A stretch of 64,000 bases of DNA from Bdellovibrio sp. ZAP7 (GTDB lineage: Bacteria > Bdellovibrionota > Bdellovibrionia > Bdellovibrionales > Bdellovibrionaceae), in NCBI RefSeq assembly GCF_006874645.1, contig NZ_CP030082.1:2728001-2792000 (forward strand), read 5' to 3'. Of the stretch, positions 52,229 to 60,145 are shown piece by piece. The position numbers and the translations under genes were made by a program. The notes under the pieces were generated by a model. It saw nothing but the letters and a program-made list of their open reading frames with translations. It ran no database searches and was not told where the DNA came from. Each line of letters begins with the position of its first letter. Within the stretch, counting starts at the first letter, position 1.

Positions 52229-53134
52229 TTATTCTTTATCAGAGTCCGCTTCCGAATCGCTATCAGCAGCGACTTTCGCGCCCGATTTCATTTGCGCTTC
52301 TTCGTTCTTGTCATGGATGCGTTGCAATTTTTCGGCAGAAGTATCTTTTGATTTTGCAGCATCTTCCACCGCCGAGATCACGTTACCACCTTGGCTTGTT
52401 AGCATCAAAGTGCCATCACCAGTGACATCTTTGATCACATTCATATTAAGGATCGGAGCATCTACAACTTCACCCGCTGTATCCACACCCATTGTACCAA
52501 TACGGTTTTGACCTTTTAGAACCAGGCTGTTAGCAGCGACGTCTACTGCGCCAGCAGCCACCATGTTCACAAGGTTCACGCTATCTAAGATAAGTTTATC
52601 GGCTTTGATTGCAGCACTGATCGTTCTAAGACCTACGTTACCGCAGATAAAAACAACTTTCGCGGTCATTCTTACGGAAGTGGCGTCTTTAACGTCGCCC
52701 AACTCTTTTGCTGTCAAACCGTTCGTATACGTTTTATCGATTTGGTCTTCAGAGCAACCCACATTCAAGTATGTTGATTCAGTTTCAGCTTTTTCAACGT
52801 CAGTATCTTTTTGATTTTGATTTTGGCTCAAGCTGTCTTGTGGTTTTGCTGTGACTTCAGCAACTTTACCGTCCAAAGCCTTACCACCCATTAAATTCAA
52901 AGAGATACCTGATTTAAGAGTCTTCCCGCCTTTTTCAGCATCGTCGACGACAAGGACACCCATGATATTGACTTTGCCGGGTTGGCCACCTGGAAGAACT
53001 TTTGAAGAAACCTCGCCCGTAGGAGCGCCATCGTTATTCGCATGGAGAGCTACTTTACTTGCTTTATCATCTTTAACCGCGCAAGCAGCAAGACACATCA
53101 AAACAGCAGTTGCCAAGAGTTTAGAAATCTTCAT
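52229..53134 (-). CDS. Lipoprotein of unknown function
   Basis: The product has 301 residues from ATG 53134, fixed by GGAGG; the open frame to 53185 adds an unlikely basic leader. The signal ends LAAC (Cys18). The mature part begins polar (about 20-130), with a Gln/Asn/Lys patch (SQNQNQKDTD). A probable beta-helix-like stretch of short repeats follows (ISAAIKADKLILDSVNL; VAANSLVLKGQNRIG). It ends in an acidic Ser/Asp/Glu tail. Two cysteines (GCSEDQ; FICGNVG) may pair. No family is recognised. Confidence 0.75.
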   Translation of the reverse strand: MKISKLLATAVLMCLAACAVKDDKASKVALHANNDGAPTGEVSSKVLPGGQPGKVNIMGVLVVDDAEKGGKTLKSGISLNLMGGKALDGKVAEVTAKPQDSLSQNQNQKDTDVEKAETESTYLNVGCSEDQIDKTYTNGLTAKELGDVKDATSVRMTAKVVFICGNVGLRTISAAIKADKLILDSVNLVNMVAAGAVDVAANSLVLKGQNRIGTMGVDTAGEVVDAPILNMNVIKDVTGDGTLMLTSQGGNVISAVEDAAKSKDTSAEKLQRIHDKNEEAQMKSGAKVAADSDSEADSDKE

Positions 53135-53295
53135 GAATGGCCTCCTTAACAAGGCGAAATAATACTTCCACCCCTTATTCAGCAAGATCCACTCCAGGCG
53201 GTTCAGCGACTCAGCTGGAACTGTTTTGATTTGAGAAAAAAGAACGACCCTCTAACGTCACCCGGTGACATTTATGGGCGCCAATTTTAGAAGAC

Positions 53296-54075
53296 CTACA
53301 AAGAAGGCGTTCGGCCGCCATCGATCGGTAAATTGATACCATTAATATAAGATGCCGCCGGACTGACTAAAAAGGCAATCCCTTCGGCCGCTTCCACCGG
53401 GTCACCGATACGCCCCGCAGGAATCGTCTTAATCCATTGTTCTTCGATTTCATCAACGGAATTTCCTGATTTCTGAGCCGCAGCTCCCATCAACGATTCA
53501 ATACGTCCTGTGCGAATATAGCCCGGCAGCATATTGTTAACCGTGATGCCGTAAGGCCCCAACTCCCCCGCCAAAGTTTTTGACCAATTCGCCATAGCTC
53601 CACGAATGGTGTTAGAAACTCCCAAACCCGGGATCGGATTTTTAACAGAGGTCGAAATGATATTCACGATTCTTCCGTATTGAGCGGTGCGCATGGCTGG
53701 CACCACCGTCTGCACCATCAAGTGCGCGGCTTTAAGATGGGCCTTGATCGGCGCTTCAAATTCTTCGATGGAGGCTTCCAGCAGCGGACCGCCTTTAGGA
53801 CCGCCGGAATTGTTAATCAGAATCTGCACGTTTTCTTTGGCGATTTCGGGAAGGGTCTTTTTAAGAGCTTCGGTATCGGCAAGATCGAGCACATAGTATT
53901 TATGCCCAGCCCCACCCTTGAGGGATTTCATCAGATCTTTTAATTTGTCTTCGTTACGCGCCAATGCGATCACTCGCGCCCCACGCTCTGCCAGAAGTTT
54001 GGCAGTGGCTTCGCCGATTCCTTGTGAAGCTCCACACACGATGGCTGTTTTACCCTGTAGATCCCATGAACTCAT
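53296..54075 (-). CDS. Short-chain dehydrogenase/reductase without the canonical Tyr
   Basis: The product has 259 residues from ATG 54075, after GGAGGTGGG. The Rossmann signature GASQGIG (near residue 15) and NNSGG (about 88-92) are intact, and the C-terminus INGINLPIDGG is typical of FabG-like SDRs. The catalytic YxxxK is missing: the expected place reads VSNTIRGAMANWSK. The same substitution occurs in a BKR-like SDR subfamily I recall with a similar SNxxR sequence, so this may be a lineage feature and not damage. Whether it is an active oxidoreductase is unclear. Confidence 0.85.
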   Translation of the reverse strand: MSSWDLQGKTAIVCGASQGIGEATAKLLAERGARVIALARNEDKLKDLMKSLKGGAGHKYYVLDLADTEALKKTLPEIAKENVQILINNSGGPKGGPLLEASIEEFEAPIKAHLKAAHLMVQTVVPAMRTAQYGRIVNIISTSVKNPIPGLGVSNTIRGAMANWSKTLAGELGPYGITVNNMLPGYIRTGRIESLMGAAAQKSGNSVDEIEEQWIKTIPAGRIGDPVEAAEGIAFLVSPAASYINGINLPIDGGRTPSL

Positions 54076-54128
54076 ACCCACCTCCACGTCGAAATCATTT
54101 CAACAAGGATTCAAGTCATCGGCAAAGC

Positions 54129-54161
54129 AAAAAAAGAGGCGCTTTATTCAAGCGCCTCTTT
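54129..54161 (-). terminator. Intrinsic terminator of the subtilisin-PilZ gene
   Basis: AAAGAGGCGCTT (54133-54144) and AAGCGCCTCTTT (54150-54161) form a perfect 12-bp stem with a five-base loop. The A-run at 54129-54135 gives the U-tract on the minus-strand transcript. Confidence 0.92.
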
Positions 54162-54188
54162 GGTGGTTACTCTTTTATTCAACAGGGA

Positions 54189-56093
54189 TTATGATTTCAC
54201 AAGATTAGCAGTCCATTGTTGAATCATAGCCAAAGTTCCCTGCTTCGCATTGGCGAATTGGACACCGTATGCTTGATTTGCTTCGCTCCACACGACTTGA
54301 CCCTGAACCTCGATGACCTCGTTGCCATCTGGGCTTTGGATACGCATCGTAATGATGCCGCCTTTTTCCAGAGCCTGATCGGTGTTGAATGACAGACCAC
54401 CTTGAGAGATGGAGTTCATTGAACCAACCAGCTCGCGATCGCCGACCATTACTTTGATCGATGATTGCATTTTGAAGCGCTCGTAGCGACGTTTGTTTTT
54501 CGGATCGTTTGCCATCGCACGCTGGCGAAGGACGAACCACACCGCCATCGGAAGCATCATCAAACCAAAGACCACACCGGCAGTTGGATTTGCGCCGCCT
54601 GCACCTGGGCCGCCATTAATAGCTGTCGTCACCAAACCACAACCTGTCGCGCCACCTGCTGACTCAGCTGATGCCGGATAACGACTTGCAGAGTACACGT
54701 AGCTTGGTTGAGAAGCTGTCTCCCCGTGACTTGCTTGAACCGCCGTAATCAACTTCGCAGAGTCAATACGACCACTTGTTGAAACGTAGTTTGCAAGACC
54801 TGCAATCACGTCAACATTGGCAAAAAGTTTTTGCTTAATCTGGTAACCCGTCAATTGCGGTTCTTCACGAAGCGCCAACGCTGCTACACCGGCAACAAAC
54901 GGAGATGCCATAGAGGTACCAGACATATAGTTATAACCGCCACCTGGAACGGTACTTAGGATACTTTCACCCGGGCTTGCAATATGAACTGTGTTTTTAC
55001 CATAGTTCGAGAATGAAGAGCGAGTATCAGAAGAACCCACGGATGCAACCGAGATTACACTTGGAAGATCGTAGTTCGCTGGATACATCGGCACGCTGTC
55101 ATTGTTACTGTTATAGTTACCTGCCGCATTGACGATCAAAATACCATTGTTATAAGCCGCCGTCAGAGAATCCAACAACGCTTTAGAGAAGTTTGATCCC
55201 CCCCAAGAGTTATTGATAACCTGCGCGCCGTTATTCACGGCATAGTCGATCGCTTTGATCGCTGTGGCCGTTGTCCCCGTCCCATCAGCAGCCAAAGACT
55301 TCACTGGCATAATCACGATTTTTGATTCAGGCAAAGGACGTTGGAAGATATTAAGACCTGCACCCACAACGATACCCGACACGTGAGTACCGTGGTTGTT
55401 GTCGTCATTTACGTTGGGAGAGTTCGAGACGAAGTTCCAACCATTGATATCATCGACGAAACCATTTCCGTCATCGTCATAACCTGGTGTTCCGTTAGCT
55501 TCAGCCGTATTCACCCACAAAGCGCCCGAACCACCCGTACCATCTGCTTTATACGCTTTAAATACCGGATGCGTGCGATCAAGACCGGAGTCGACAACCG
55601 CCACGATGACTTTATTACTATTAGTGGAAAGTGATGTTGAAATATTCCAGGCACTTGTCACGGCCGTGTTATTTACAACCGTATTTGAAAACTGTGAATA
55701 AGACGTCGAATTCGTAGAAACCCAATTGTTGGTTACCAACGTTTGCAAAGCATAACCTTGGGAAGCGTATTCGGAATAAGAAGTCTGACCAGCCGACCAA
55801 ATATAGTTAGGCTCTACGTACTCAATATCTGGATCTTGCTTAAGATCTTCAACCTCTTGAGAAGCCGTCGCCAAAGAACGAACAGAAACGTGATACATAC
55901 CTAAACGGCTGTAAGCACCTTTCATAGTGACTCTTTGCGCAAGTCTTGAACGAACGCCTTGTTGGTTTACACCCGTTGAACTGTTACGCACTTTCACGAT
56001 GTATTCGCCCGGAACAACAGTCGACATCTGTGCGAATGCTGCTCCACTGAATGCTACGAACGAGGCAATGAAACCTAATATAATGCGTTTCAC
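54189..56093 (-). CDS. Exported subtilisin protease with C-terminal transmembrane helix and PilZ domain
   Basis: The product has 634 residues. Signal peptide (1-21), inhibitor-I9-like propeptide (about 26-98, ending DIEYVEPNY), then a subtilisin domain. Its triad is Asp168 (VVDSGLD), His234 (NHGTHVSG) and Ser394 (SGTSMASPFVAG), with oxyanion Asn326 (NAAGN). A DxDxDG-type acidic loop (YDDDGNGFVDD, 205-215) suggests Ca2+. A Gly-rich region with GATGCG (about 481-486) leads to a helix (about 503-524) and an RQR stop. Residues 535-630 form a PilZ domain: RRYER (Arg535, Arg539) and SISQGG (Ser561, Ser563, Gly566), where the usual Asp/Asn is Ser. The domain should face the cytoplasm, giving a possible c-di-GMP link. 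Flanked by a strong terminator. Confidence 0.9.
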   Translation of the reverse strand: MKRIILGFIASFVAFSGAAFAQMSTVVPGEYIVKVRNSSTGVNQQGVRSRLAQRVTMKGAYSRLGMYHVSVRSLATASQEVEDLKQDPDIEYVEPNYIWSAGQTSYSEYASQGYALQTLVTNNWVSTNSTSYSQFSNTVVNNTAVTSAWNISTSLSTNSNKVIVAVVDSGLDRTHPVFKAYKADGTGGSGALWVNTAEANGTPGYDDDGNGFVDDINGWNFVSNSPNVNDDNNHGTHVSGIVVGAGLNIFQRPLPESKIVIMPVKSLAADGTGTTATAIKAIDYAVNNGAQVINNSWGGSNFSKALLDSLTAAYNNGILIVNAAGNYNSNNDSVPMYPANYDLPSVISVASVGSSDTRSSFSNYGKNTVHIASPGESILSTVPGGGYNYMSGTSMASPFVAGVAALALREEPQLTGYQIKQKLFANVDVIAGLANYVSTSGRIDSAKLITAVQASHGETASQPSYVYSASRYPASAESAGGATGCGLVTTAINGGPGAGGANPTAGVVFGLMMLPMAVWFVLRQRAMANDPKNKRRYERFKMQSSIKVMVGDRELVGSMNSISQGGLSFNTDQALEKGGIITMRIQSPDGNEVIEVQGQVVWSEANQAYGVQFANAKQGTLAMIQQWTANLVKS

Positions 56094-56269
56094 GGTTTCT
56101 CCTTAAGAAATTGACCCTTAACTATTCGGTAAATGGTCTAGGAAAGATGAGTAGAAATGCGCATTATTTAGAGGCCCATTTTGAGACAAGCGTAAGGCCT
56201 TGAAGCAACTGGCCTTCCCTGATATTAATTTTTTACCGATACAAAGAGAGACAAAAGGACCATCCAGCT

Positions 56270-56878
56270 ATGAAACAGCTTCAGAAAATTTTCTTGCAAG
56301 GGCTCGTAACTTTCCTGCCCATCGCACTTACGATTTACATCATCTATGCTGGTGTCTCTATCGTGGATAGCATCCTCGGGGATGCCCTTCGCCAAGTGAT
56401 GCCAGTGTATATTCCTGGCTTGGGTTTCTTACTGACGATCGTTTTGATCTTCTTTTTGGGCTTCCTTCTGAATAACCTTTTGGCTGCGGGTCTTTTTCAC
56501 AAACTTGAACAAAAGATGACTCAGGTTCCCTTGTTCAAAGCCGTTTACAGTCCCCTGCGCGATTTGATGAATATGTTCTCAAAAAGCGGCGGTCCCGGTG
56601 GTGCTATGCAAACCGTGGTTTTGGTTGATATCGCTGAATCAGGTATCCGTGCCATGGGTTTGGTCACTCGCGAAAGCTTTTCTGACATTCCTGCGATCCA
56701 AGCTCAAGCCAATGACCACGTATCTGTGTATATTCCGATGAGTTATGGTTTGGGTGGTTTCACTCTTCTGGTGCCTCGTAACCGCATCACGCCAATCGAC
56801 ATCCCGATTGAACGAGCGATGAGCCTGGCTATTACGGGTTGGGTCAAAGCAGATAAGCACGAGGGAGACAAGTCATGA
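56270..56878 (+). CDS. DUF502-family membrane protein
   Basis: The product has 202 residues. Two transmembrane helices (about 8-30 and 49-72) enclose a short loop. A soluble beta-rich domain follows, with the family phrases PLFKAVYSPLRDLMNMF and FTLLVPRNRITPIDI, the latter resembling the conserved TxPNP-type region. DUF502 proteins are widespread and their role is unknown; a membrane-stress role has been suggested only loosely. The gene overlaps the next by four bases (ATGA). Confidence 0.85.
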   Translation: MKQLQKIFLQGLVTFLPIALTIYIIYAGVSIVDSILGDALRQVMPVYIPGLGFLLTIVLIFFLGFLLNNLLAAGLFHKLEQKMTQVPLFKAVYSPLRDLMNMFSKSGGPGGAMQTVVLVDIAESGIRAMGLVTRESFSDIPAIQAQANDHVSVYIPMSYGLGGFTLLVPRNRITPIDIPIERAMSLAITGWVKADKHEGDKS

Positions 56879-58284
56879 GCGATGCATCTTGCGCTACCAC
56901 TGTCAGCAAAGCTCTTAAAATCAACAACGACCTGACTCGCTATGGGGCTTTTGCCGAGATTGGTGCGGGTCAAGAAGTGGCACGTCACTTTTTCCAAGCC
57001 GGTATGGCGTCGCAGACTATTGCGAAAACTATTTCTGCCTATGACATGATCGTCAGCGACGAAATCTATGGCCGTGAAGCCCATGGTCGCTATGTTTGTG
57101 AATCCCGTTTAGAAAAAATGCTCGATCACGAGTATAAACTTTTGATTGAACGTCTGAGTGGCCCGCGTGGCGGCAAAACTTGTTTCTTTTCTTTCGCCTC
57201 CACTGTGGCAACGGCCTCCGTTGGATCAAGCAAGCAATCCCATGGTTGGATTGGGGTTCGCTTTCAAGCGACTCCTGGCGGTCCCGCAAATGAAATCATC
57301 CTGCATGTGCGCATGCTGGATCGTCACCGCCTGCAACAACAAGAGTCTTTGGGCATCTTGGGTGTAAATCTGATTTTCAGTGCTTTCTATGATTTGGCTG
57401 ACACCGAAAACTTCATTCCGCAATTGGTGGAAAACCTTAAAGAAGGCCAAGTTGTTATCGACGTGATTAAATTCCAAGGCCCGGCTGTTGCTCACTTTGA
57501 CAACCGCCTGATGAACCTGGAACTGGTTCACCGTGGCTTGGCTGAAGCGATCATGTTCTCTCCTAAAAACGAGATACTGAATGTTTCAGATGCGATCTAT
57601 GGCAAAGCCCTTCTTATTCAGCGTGGGACCTTCCGCCCGGTTACGACAACTCATATTGATGTGATCCAAAAAGGCATGGTGCAAATGCGTGCCGACGTCA
57701 AAGCGATGGAAGGCAAAGACATTGAGGTTCTGCCGATCATGGAAATGACGATGCACAATTTGATGACCGATGGAGATGTCGACGAGACCGACTTTCTGCA
57801 AAGAGTGGAAACGCTGACGAGCCTGGGTTTTCATGTGATGATTTCTAATTTCCGTTTATTCTATACGTTGAAAAGATTCATTCGTCGCTACAATCAAAAC
57901 ATGCTGGCTTTGATTATTGGTGCTTCTCACTTGGAAAAGCTTTTCCAGGAATCTCACTATCAAAATCTGGAAGGCGGCTTACTTGAAGGTTTAGGCAAAC
58001 TGATGGAACAAAAGACCAAAGTTTACGTCTACCCTCACAAGACGGCACAAATGTGTATGACGACGAAAAGCTTCTTCCCGCCGAACAACCTACGCCACAT
58101 CTATGCTTACTTCGTGGAAAGTAAGCAGATTGTGGACGTATCTGGTTGCGACGAAACAGCGGATTACCTGCATTCTGGCGACGTCATGAAAATGATGAGC
58201 TCCCAAGATTCCCGCTGGGAGCAGTTCGTTCCGGAAAAAGTAGTTACCGCGATTAAATCGCGAAAACTGTTCGGCTATAAATAA
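56875..58284 (+). CDS. Conserved hypothetical protein found widely in bacteria
   Basis: The product has 469 residues, cytoplasmic, no signal or helices of membrane type. The N-terminus KINNDLTRYGAFAEIGAGQEVARHFF, quoted as RYGAFAEIGAGQEVARHF, followed by ISAYDMIVSDEIYG, is a highly conserved start that I recall from proteins annotated variously as hypothetical, TonB-box-like or nucleotide adenylyltransferase-like. A Lys/Arg/Cys-containing segment lies near residue 98-102 (GGKTCFF). I do not trust any of these annotations. It is coupled by ATGA to the DUF502 gene, so a membrane-associated job is possible. Confidence 0.75.
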   Translation: MSDASCATTVSKALKINNDLTRYGAFAEIGAGQEVARHFFQAGMASQTIAKTISAYDMIVSDEIYGREAHGRYVCESRLEKMLDHEYKLLIERLSGPRGGKTCFFSFASTVATASVGSSKQSHGWIGVRFQATPGGPANEIILHVRMLDRHRLQQQESLGILGVNLIFSAFYDLADTENFIPQLVENLKEGQVVIDVIKFQGPAVAHFDNRLMNLELVHRGLAEAIMFSPKNEILNVSDAIYGKALLIQRGTFRPVTTTHIDVIQKGMVQMRADVKAMEGKDIEVLPIMEMTMHNLMTDGDVDETDFLQRVETLTSLGFHVMISNFRLFYTLKRFIRRYNQNMLALIIGASHLEKLFQESHYQNLEGGLLEGLGKLMEQKTKVYVYPHKTAQMCMTTKSFFPPNNLRHIYAYFVESKQIVDVSGCDETADYLHSGDVMKMMSSQDSRWEQFVPEKVVTAIKSRKLFGYK

Positions 58285-58297
58285 TCTTAATAAATAG

Positions 58298-58341
58298 ACA
58301 CCCGGTTTTATTCGTCGTGAGAGATGGTTTATTTCGGGTGT
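58298..58341 (+). other. Inverted repeat downstream of the conserved hypothetical gene
   Basis: ACACCCG (58298-58304) pairs with CGGGTGT (58335-58341) around a 30-base loop. There is no T-run, so a terminator role is weak. The rest of the 58285-58802 gap, other than the repeats listed separately, shows nothing I can assign. Confidence 0.35.
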
Positions 58342-58379
58342 TCGTTTGCGCGAGTTTACGTGCGCTTTAAAGAAGAGTG

Positions 58380-58422
58380 TCTAGTGCAGGTTTGCACTGA
58401 AAATATCTAGTGCAGATTTGCA
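58380..58422 (+). repeat. Two tandem operator-like dyads
   Basis: TCTAGTGCAG plus RTTTGCA occurs at 58380-58396 and again at 58406-58422, a 26-base period. Each unit has a GTGCA/TGCA inverted core, which is perfect in the first copy. A protein-binding site pair is one explanation. Confidence 0.5.
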
Positions 58423-58590
58423 AGACAAGATAGCAATACAGAGTTCTCTTTATCATTCAGATCCAAAGTCATCTTTGCTTTGATCATTTCTAGTAGCTTA
58501 ACCATTAATCAGCGCCTCCTTTCATTGCACCAATATACGGTAAAACCACCCAATATCTCCAACGCATATTAAGAATCCGAATATGTACAA

Positions 58591-58703
58591 AACGCATACC
58601 CCCAAAGGTACGGACACACTTTCTCCCCTAAGCCTTACGTCGAGTTCACAGCAGGTTTTTTCGGGAGAAAGTGTGTCCGTACCTTTGGGATTCTCAGTGC
58701 GTT
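58591..58703. repeat. Long perfect inverted repeat (27-bp arms)
   Basis: The 27 bases at 58601-58627 (starting CCCAAAGGTACGG) are exactly the reverse complement of 58663-58689. The loop is 35 bases (58628-58662). AACGCA (58591-58596) and TGCGTT (58698-58703) extend the symmetry. A 75-residue frame across it on the minus strand is a by-product. It may be a MITE, REP-type element or regulatory hairpin. Confidence 0.9.
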
Positions 58704-58802
58704 GTCGTTTAATTCTCAATGGGCTTTCATAAACGAGAATGACTTTCAAAATCTTGGATCTCTGCCGACAGGCTTTTTAAGCTATAACAGTTGGAGGTCC
58801 CC

Positions 58803-58976
58803 GTGAGCCTAGTGCAACTTATCTCTGGAACCGAATGCAAAATCTCTGTCATTACGATGGAAACGCTTAATCTTATCAATGGGCTCTTGTCCCAGTCTAC
58901 TTCGCGCCAAGAAGTTTACCGCTTATGTTGCAAAGCTGGCATTTGTCCTGTCACCATTCTCCGCCCTAAAAGATAG
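58803..58976 (+). CDS. Possible small protein of 57 residues
   Basis: A GGAGG site (58793-58797) sits five bases before GTG 58803. The frame codes MSLVQLISGTECKI..., with VYRLCCKAGICPVT near the end, a Cys-rich tail. It is A-plus-B hydrophobic without a signal peptide. It overlaps the 3' end of the convergent MarR gene by 11 bases. No family is recognised. The good ribosome-binding site is the main support; a TTG at 58791 is less likely. Confidence 0.45.
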   Translation: MSLVQLISGTECKISVITMETLNLINGLLSQSTSRQEVYRLCCKAGICPVTILRPKR

Positions 58977-59412
58977 TCGCCCCCGTATCGGCTAACTTTA
59001 AAATCATGGATGCGGCTTTTTGGCAGGCCGCTGATCCCAATTCTTTTTCAAAGTGATTTTGAATCTGATCGTAGACTTTTATTAACGTCAGCGCTTTCTT
59101 TTTACCTTCGGGTTTAAGTTCGATAAAAAACTTACGCGCATCCTTGGGATCTAAAACTCTCTTGACCCAGCCTTTGTATTCCAGGTGCGAGAGGATGTGA
59201 CTCATATTTCCGCGGGAAGTTTTAAACTGTTCAGCCAGACTTGAAGGACTGAGATCAGAACGCCCTTCAAAAAAAAGTGCCGTCAGCACCAACCCCTGCA
59301 ACAGGTTGACGTCTTCTTTCTTAAGTCTTTTGTTCATATAGGGGATTGTCGCCTCGTAGGCTGAATTAATGGCAAATACAGGGCTGTGCTCGAGGTACTT
59401 TGAAATCTTCAT
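58966..59412 (-). CDS. MarR-family transcriptional regulator
   Basis: The product has 148 residues, the normal MarR size. The winged helix-turn-helix is clear: LSPSSLAEQFKTSRGNMSHILSHLE, quoted as SLAEQFKTSRGNMSHILSHL, then the wing VKRVLDPKDARKFFIELK with the family's DxRxxxxxLTxxG-like pattern. Terminal helices should make the dimer. It diverges from bioY with 104 bases between starts, so it probably regulates itself and bioY. The ligand is unknown. Confidence 0.9.
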   Translation of the reverse strand: MKISKYLEHSPVFAINSAYEATIPYMNKRLKKEDVNLLQGLVLTALFFEGRSDLSPSSLAEQFKTSRGNMSHILSHLEYKGWVKRVLDPKDARKFFIELKPEGKKKALTLIKVYDQIQNHFEKELGSAACQKAASMILKLADTGATIF

Positions 59413-59422
59413 AGGACGATTT

Positions 59423-59452
59423 TAGTTTAACTATTCAACTATTGATAACAAA
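59423..59452. promoter_or_regulatory. Candidate MarR operator between marR-type gene and bioY
   Basis: TAGTT (59423-59427) and AACTA (59437-59441) are inverted, with an extra AACTA at 59429-59433. TTGATAACAA, an imperfect TTG/CAA dyad, follows. Both fit the short A/T-rich palindromes bound by MarR dimers. The site lies 11-40 bases upstream of the MarR start. Confidence 0.4.
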
Positions 59453-59482
59453 AACAGTGTTTTTCTGATTTTTTTAAAGACC

Positions 59483-59514
59483 ACCTCCCTTTATTCTTTC
59501 AAAAAAAGGGAGGT
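59483..59514 (+). promoter_or_regulatory. Hairpin sequestering the bioY ribosome-binding site
   Basis: ACCTCCCTTT (59483-59492) pairs perfectly with AAAGGGAGGT (59505-59514) over a 12-base loop. The right arm contains GGGAGG, the only Shine-Dalgarno for bioY (ATG 59517), so the folded leader should block translation. No known biotin riboswitch is recognised. Confidence 0.75.
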
Positions 59515-59516
59515 CC

Positions 59517-60041
59517 ATGACTGCCGAAAAATCATTTATTCCGTCACTCGTTCTTAAACTGGGCAATAAAATCAGCCATAATATTGCCGCCACTTTGATG
59601 GGGGCTTTGATCATTGCAGCGGTTGCGCAAATCAAAATCCCCCTGCCCTTCACTCCGGTGCCGATCACGGGACAAACGTTTGGTGTAGCTTTGATTTCAC
59701 TGTTGTGGGGTAAAACTCGGGGGTTTTCTGCAGTGGTGATTTATCTAATCTTTGCGACGACAAGCATAAGCTTCGGCCCCACCAGTGGTTATTTGATCGG
59801 GATGTTGGTCGCATCCTATTTGATGGGCGATCTTTCCGATCGTGGATGGACCGGAAAATTTTGGAGCACTTGGCTGGCTGCTTTCTTTGGTAGTTGCGTG
59901 ATCTTGTCTTGTGGAGTTTTGGTTCTGTCGCTGTATATGCCTCACGATACATTACTGTTGACGGGTGTTTTACCTTTCCTCCCCGGGGACTTCCTTAAAA
60001 CTCTGCTGGCGTGCTTTATCGTCAGACAGGTCGCACGATGA
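59517..60041 (+). CDS. bioY: BioY biotin transporter (ECF S component)
   Basis: The product has 174 residues, a usual BioY length, with about six transmembrane helices. The family signature PLPFTPVPITGQTFGV is present, abbreviated here as FTPVPITGQTFGV, then SISFGPTSGYLIGM and an ending FLPGDFLKTLLACF. BioY binds biotin and works alone or with an ECF energising module, which is not encoded here. It diverges from a MarR gene and has a hairpin over its ribosome-binding site, so uptake is probably tightly controlled. Confidence 0.94.
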   Translation: MTAEKSFIPSLVLKLGNKISHNIAATLMGALIIAAVAQIKIPLPFTPVPITGQTFGVALISLLWGKTRGFSAVVIYLIFATTSISFGPTSGYLIGMLVASYLMGDLSDRGWTGKFWSTWLAAFFGSCVILSCGVLVLSLYMPHDTLLLTGVLPFLPGDFLKTLLACFIVRQVAR

Positions 60042-60145
60042 TTCACGTCAACAGTGCCAAAGTGACTCTTAAAATACTGGCACTCCCCTTGCTACGGTAA
60101 GTTTCACCTTCGCTGATGAAGGCAACTACCACAGGGGGATTTTTT

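Noticed and set aside
58522-58749. 75-residue minus-strand frame
   Set aside because: It spans the 27-bp inverted repeat and encodes no recognisable protein; composition comes from the repeat.
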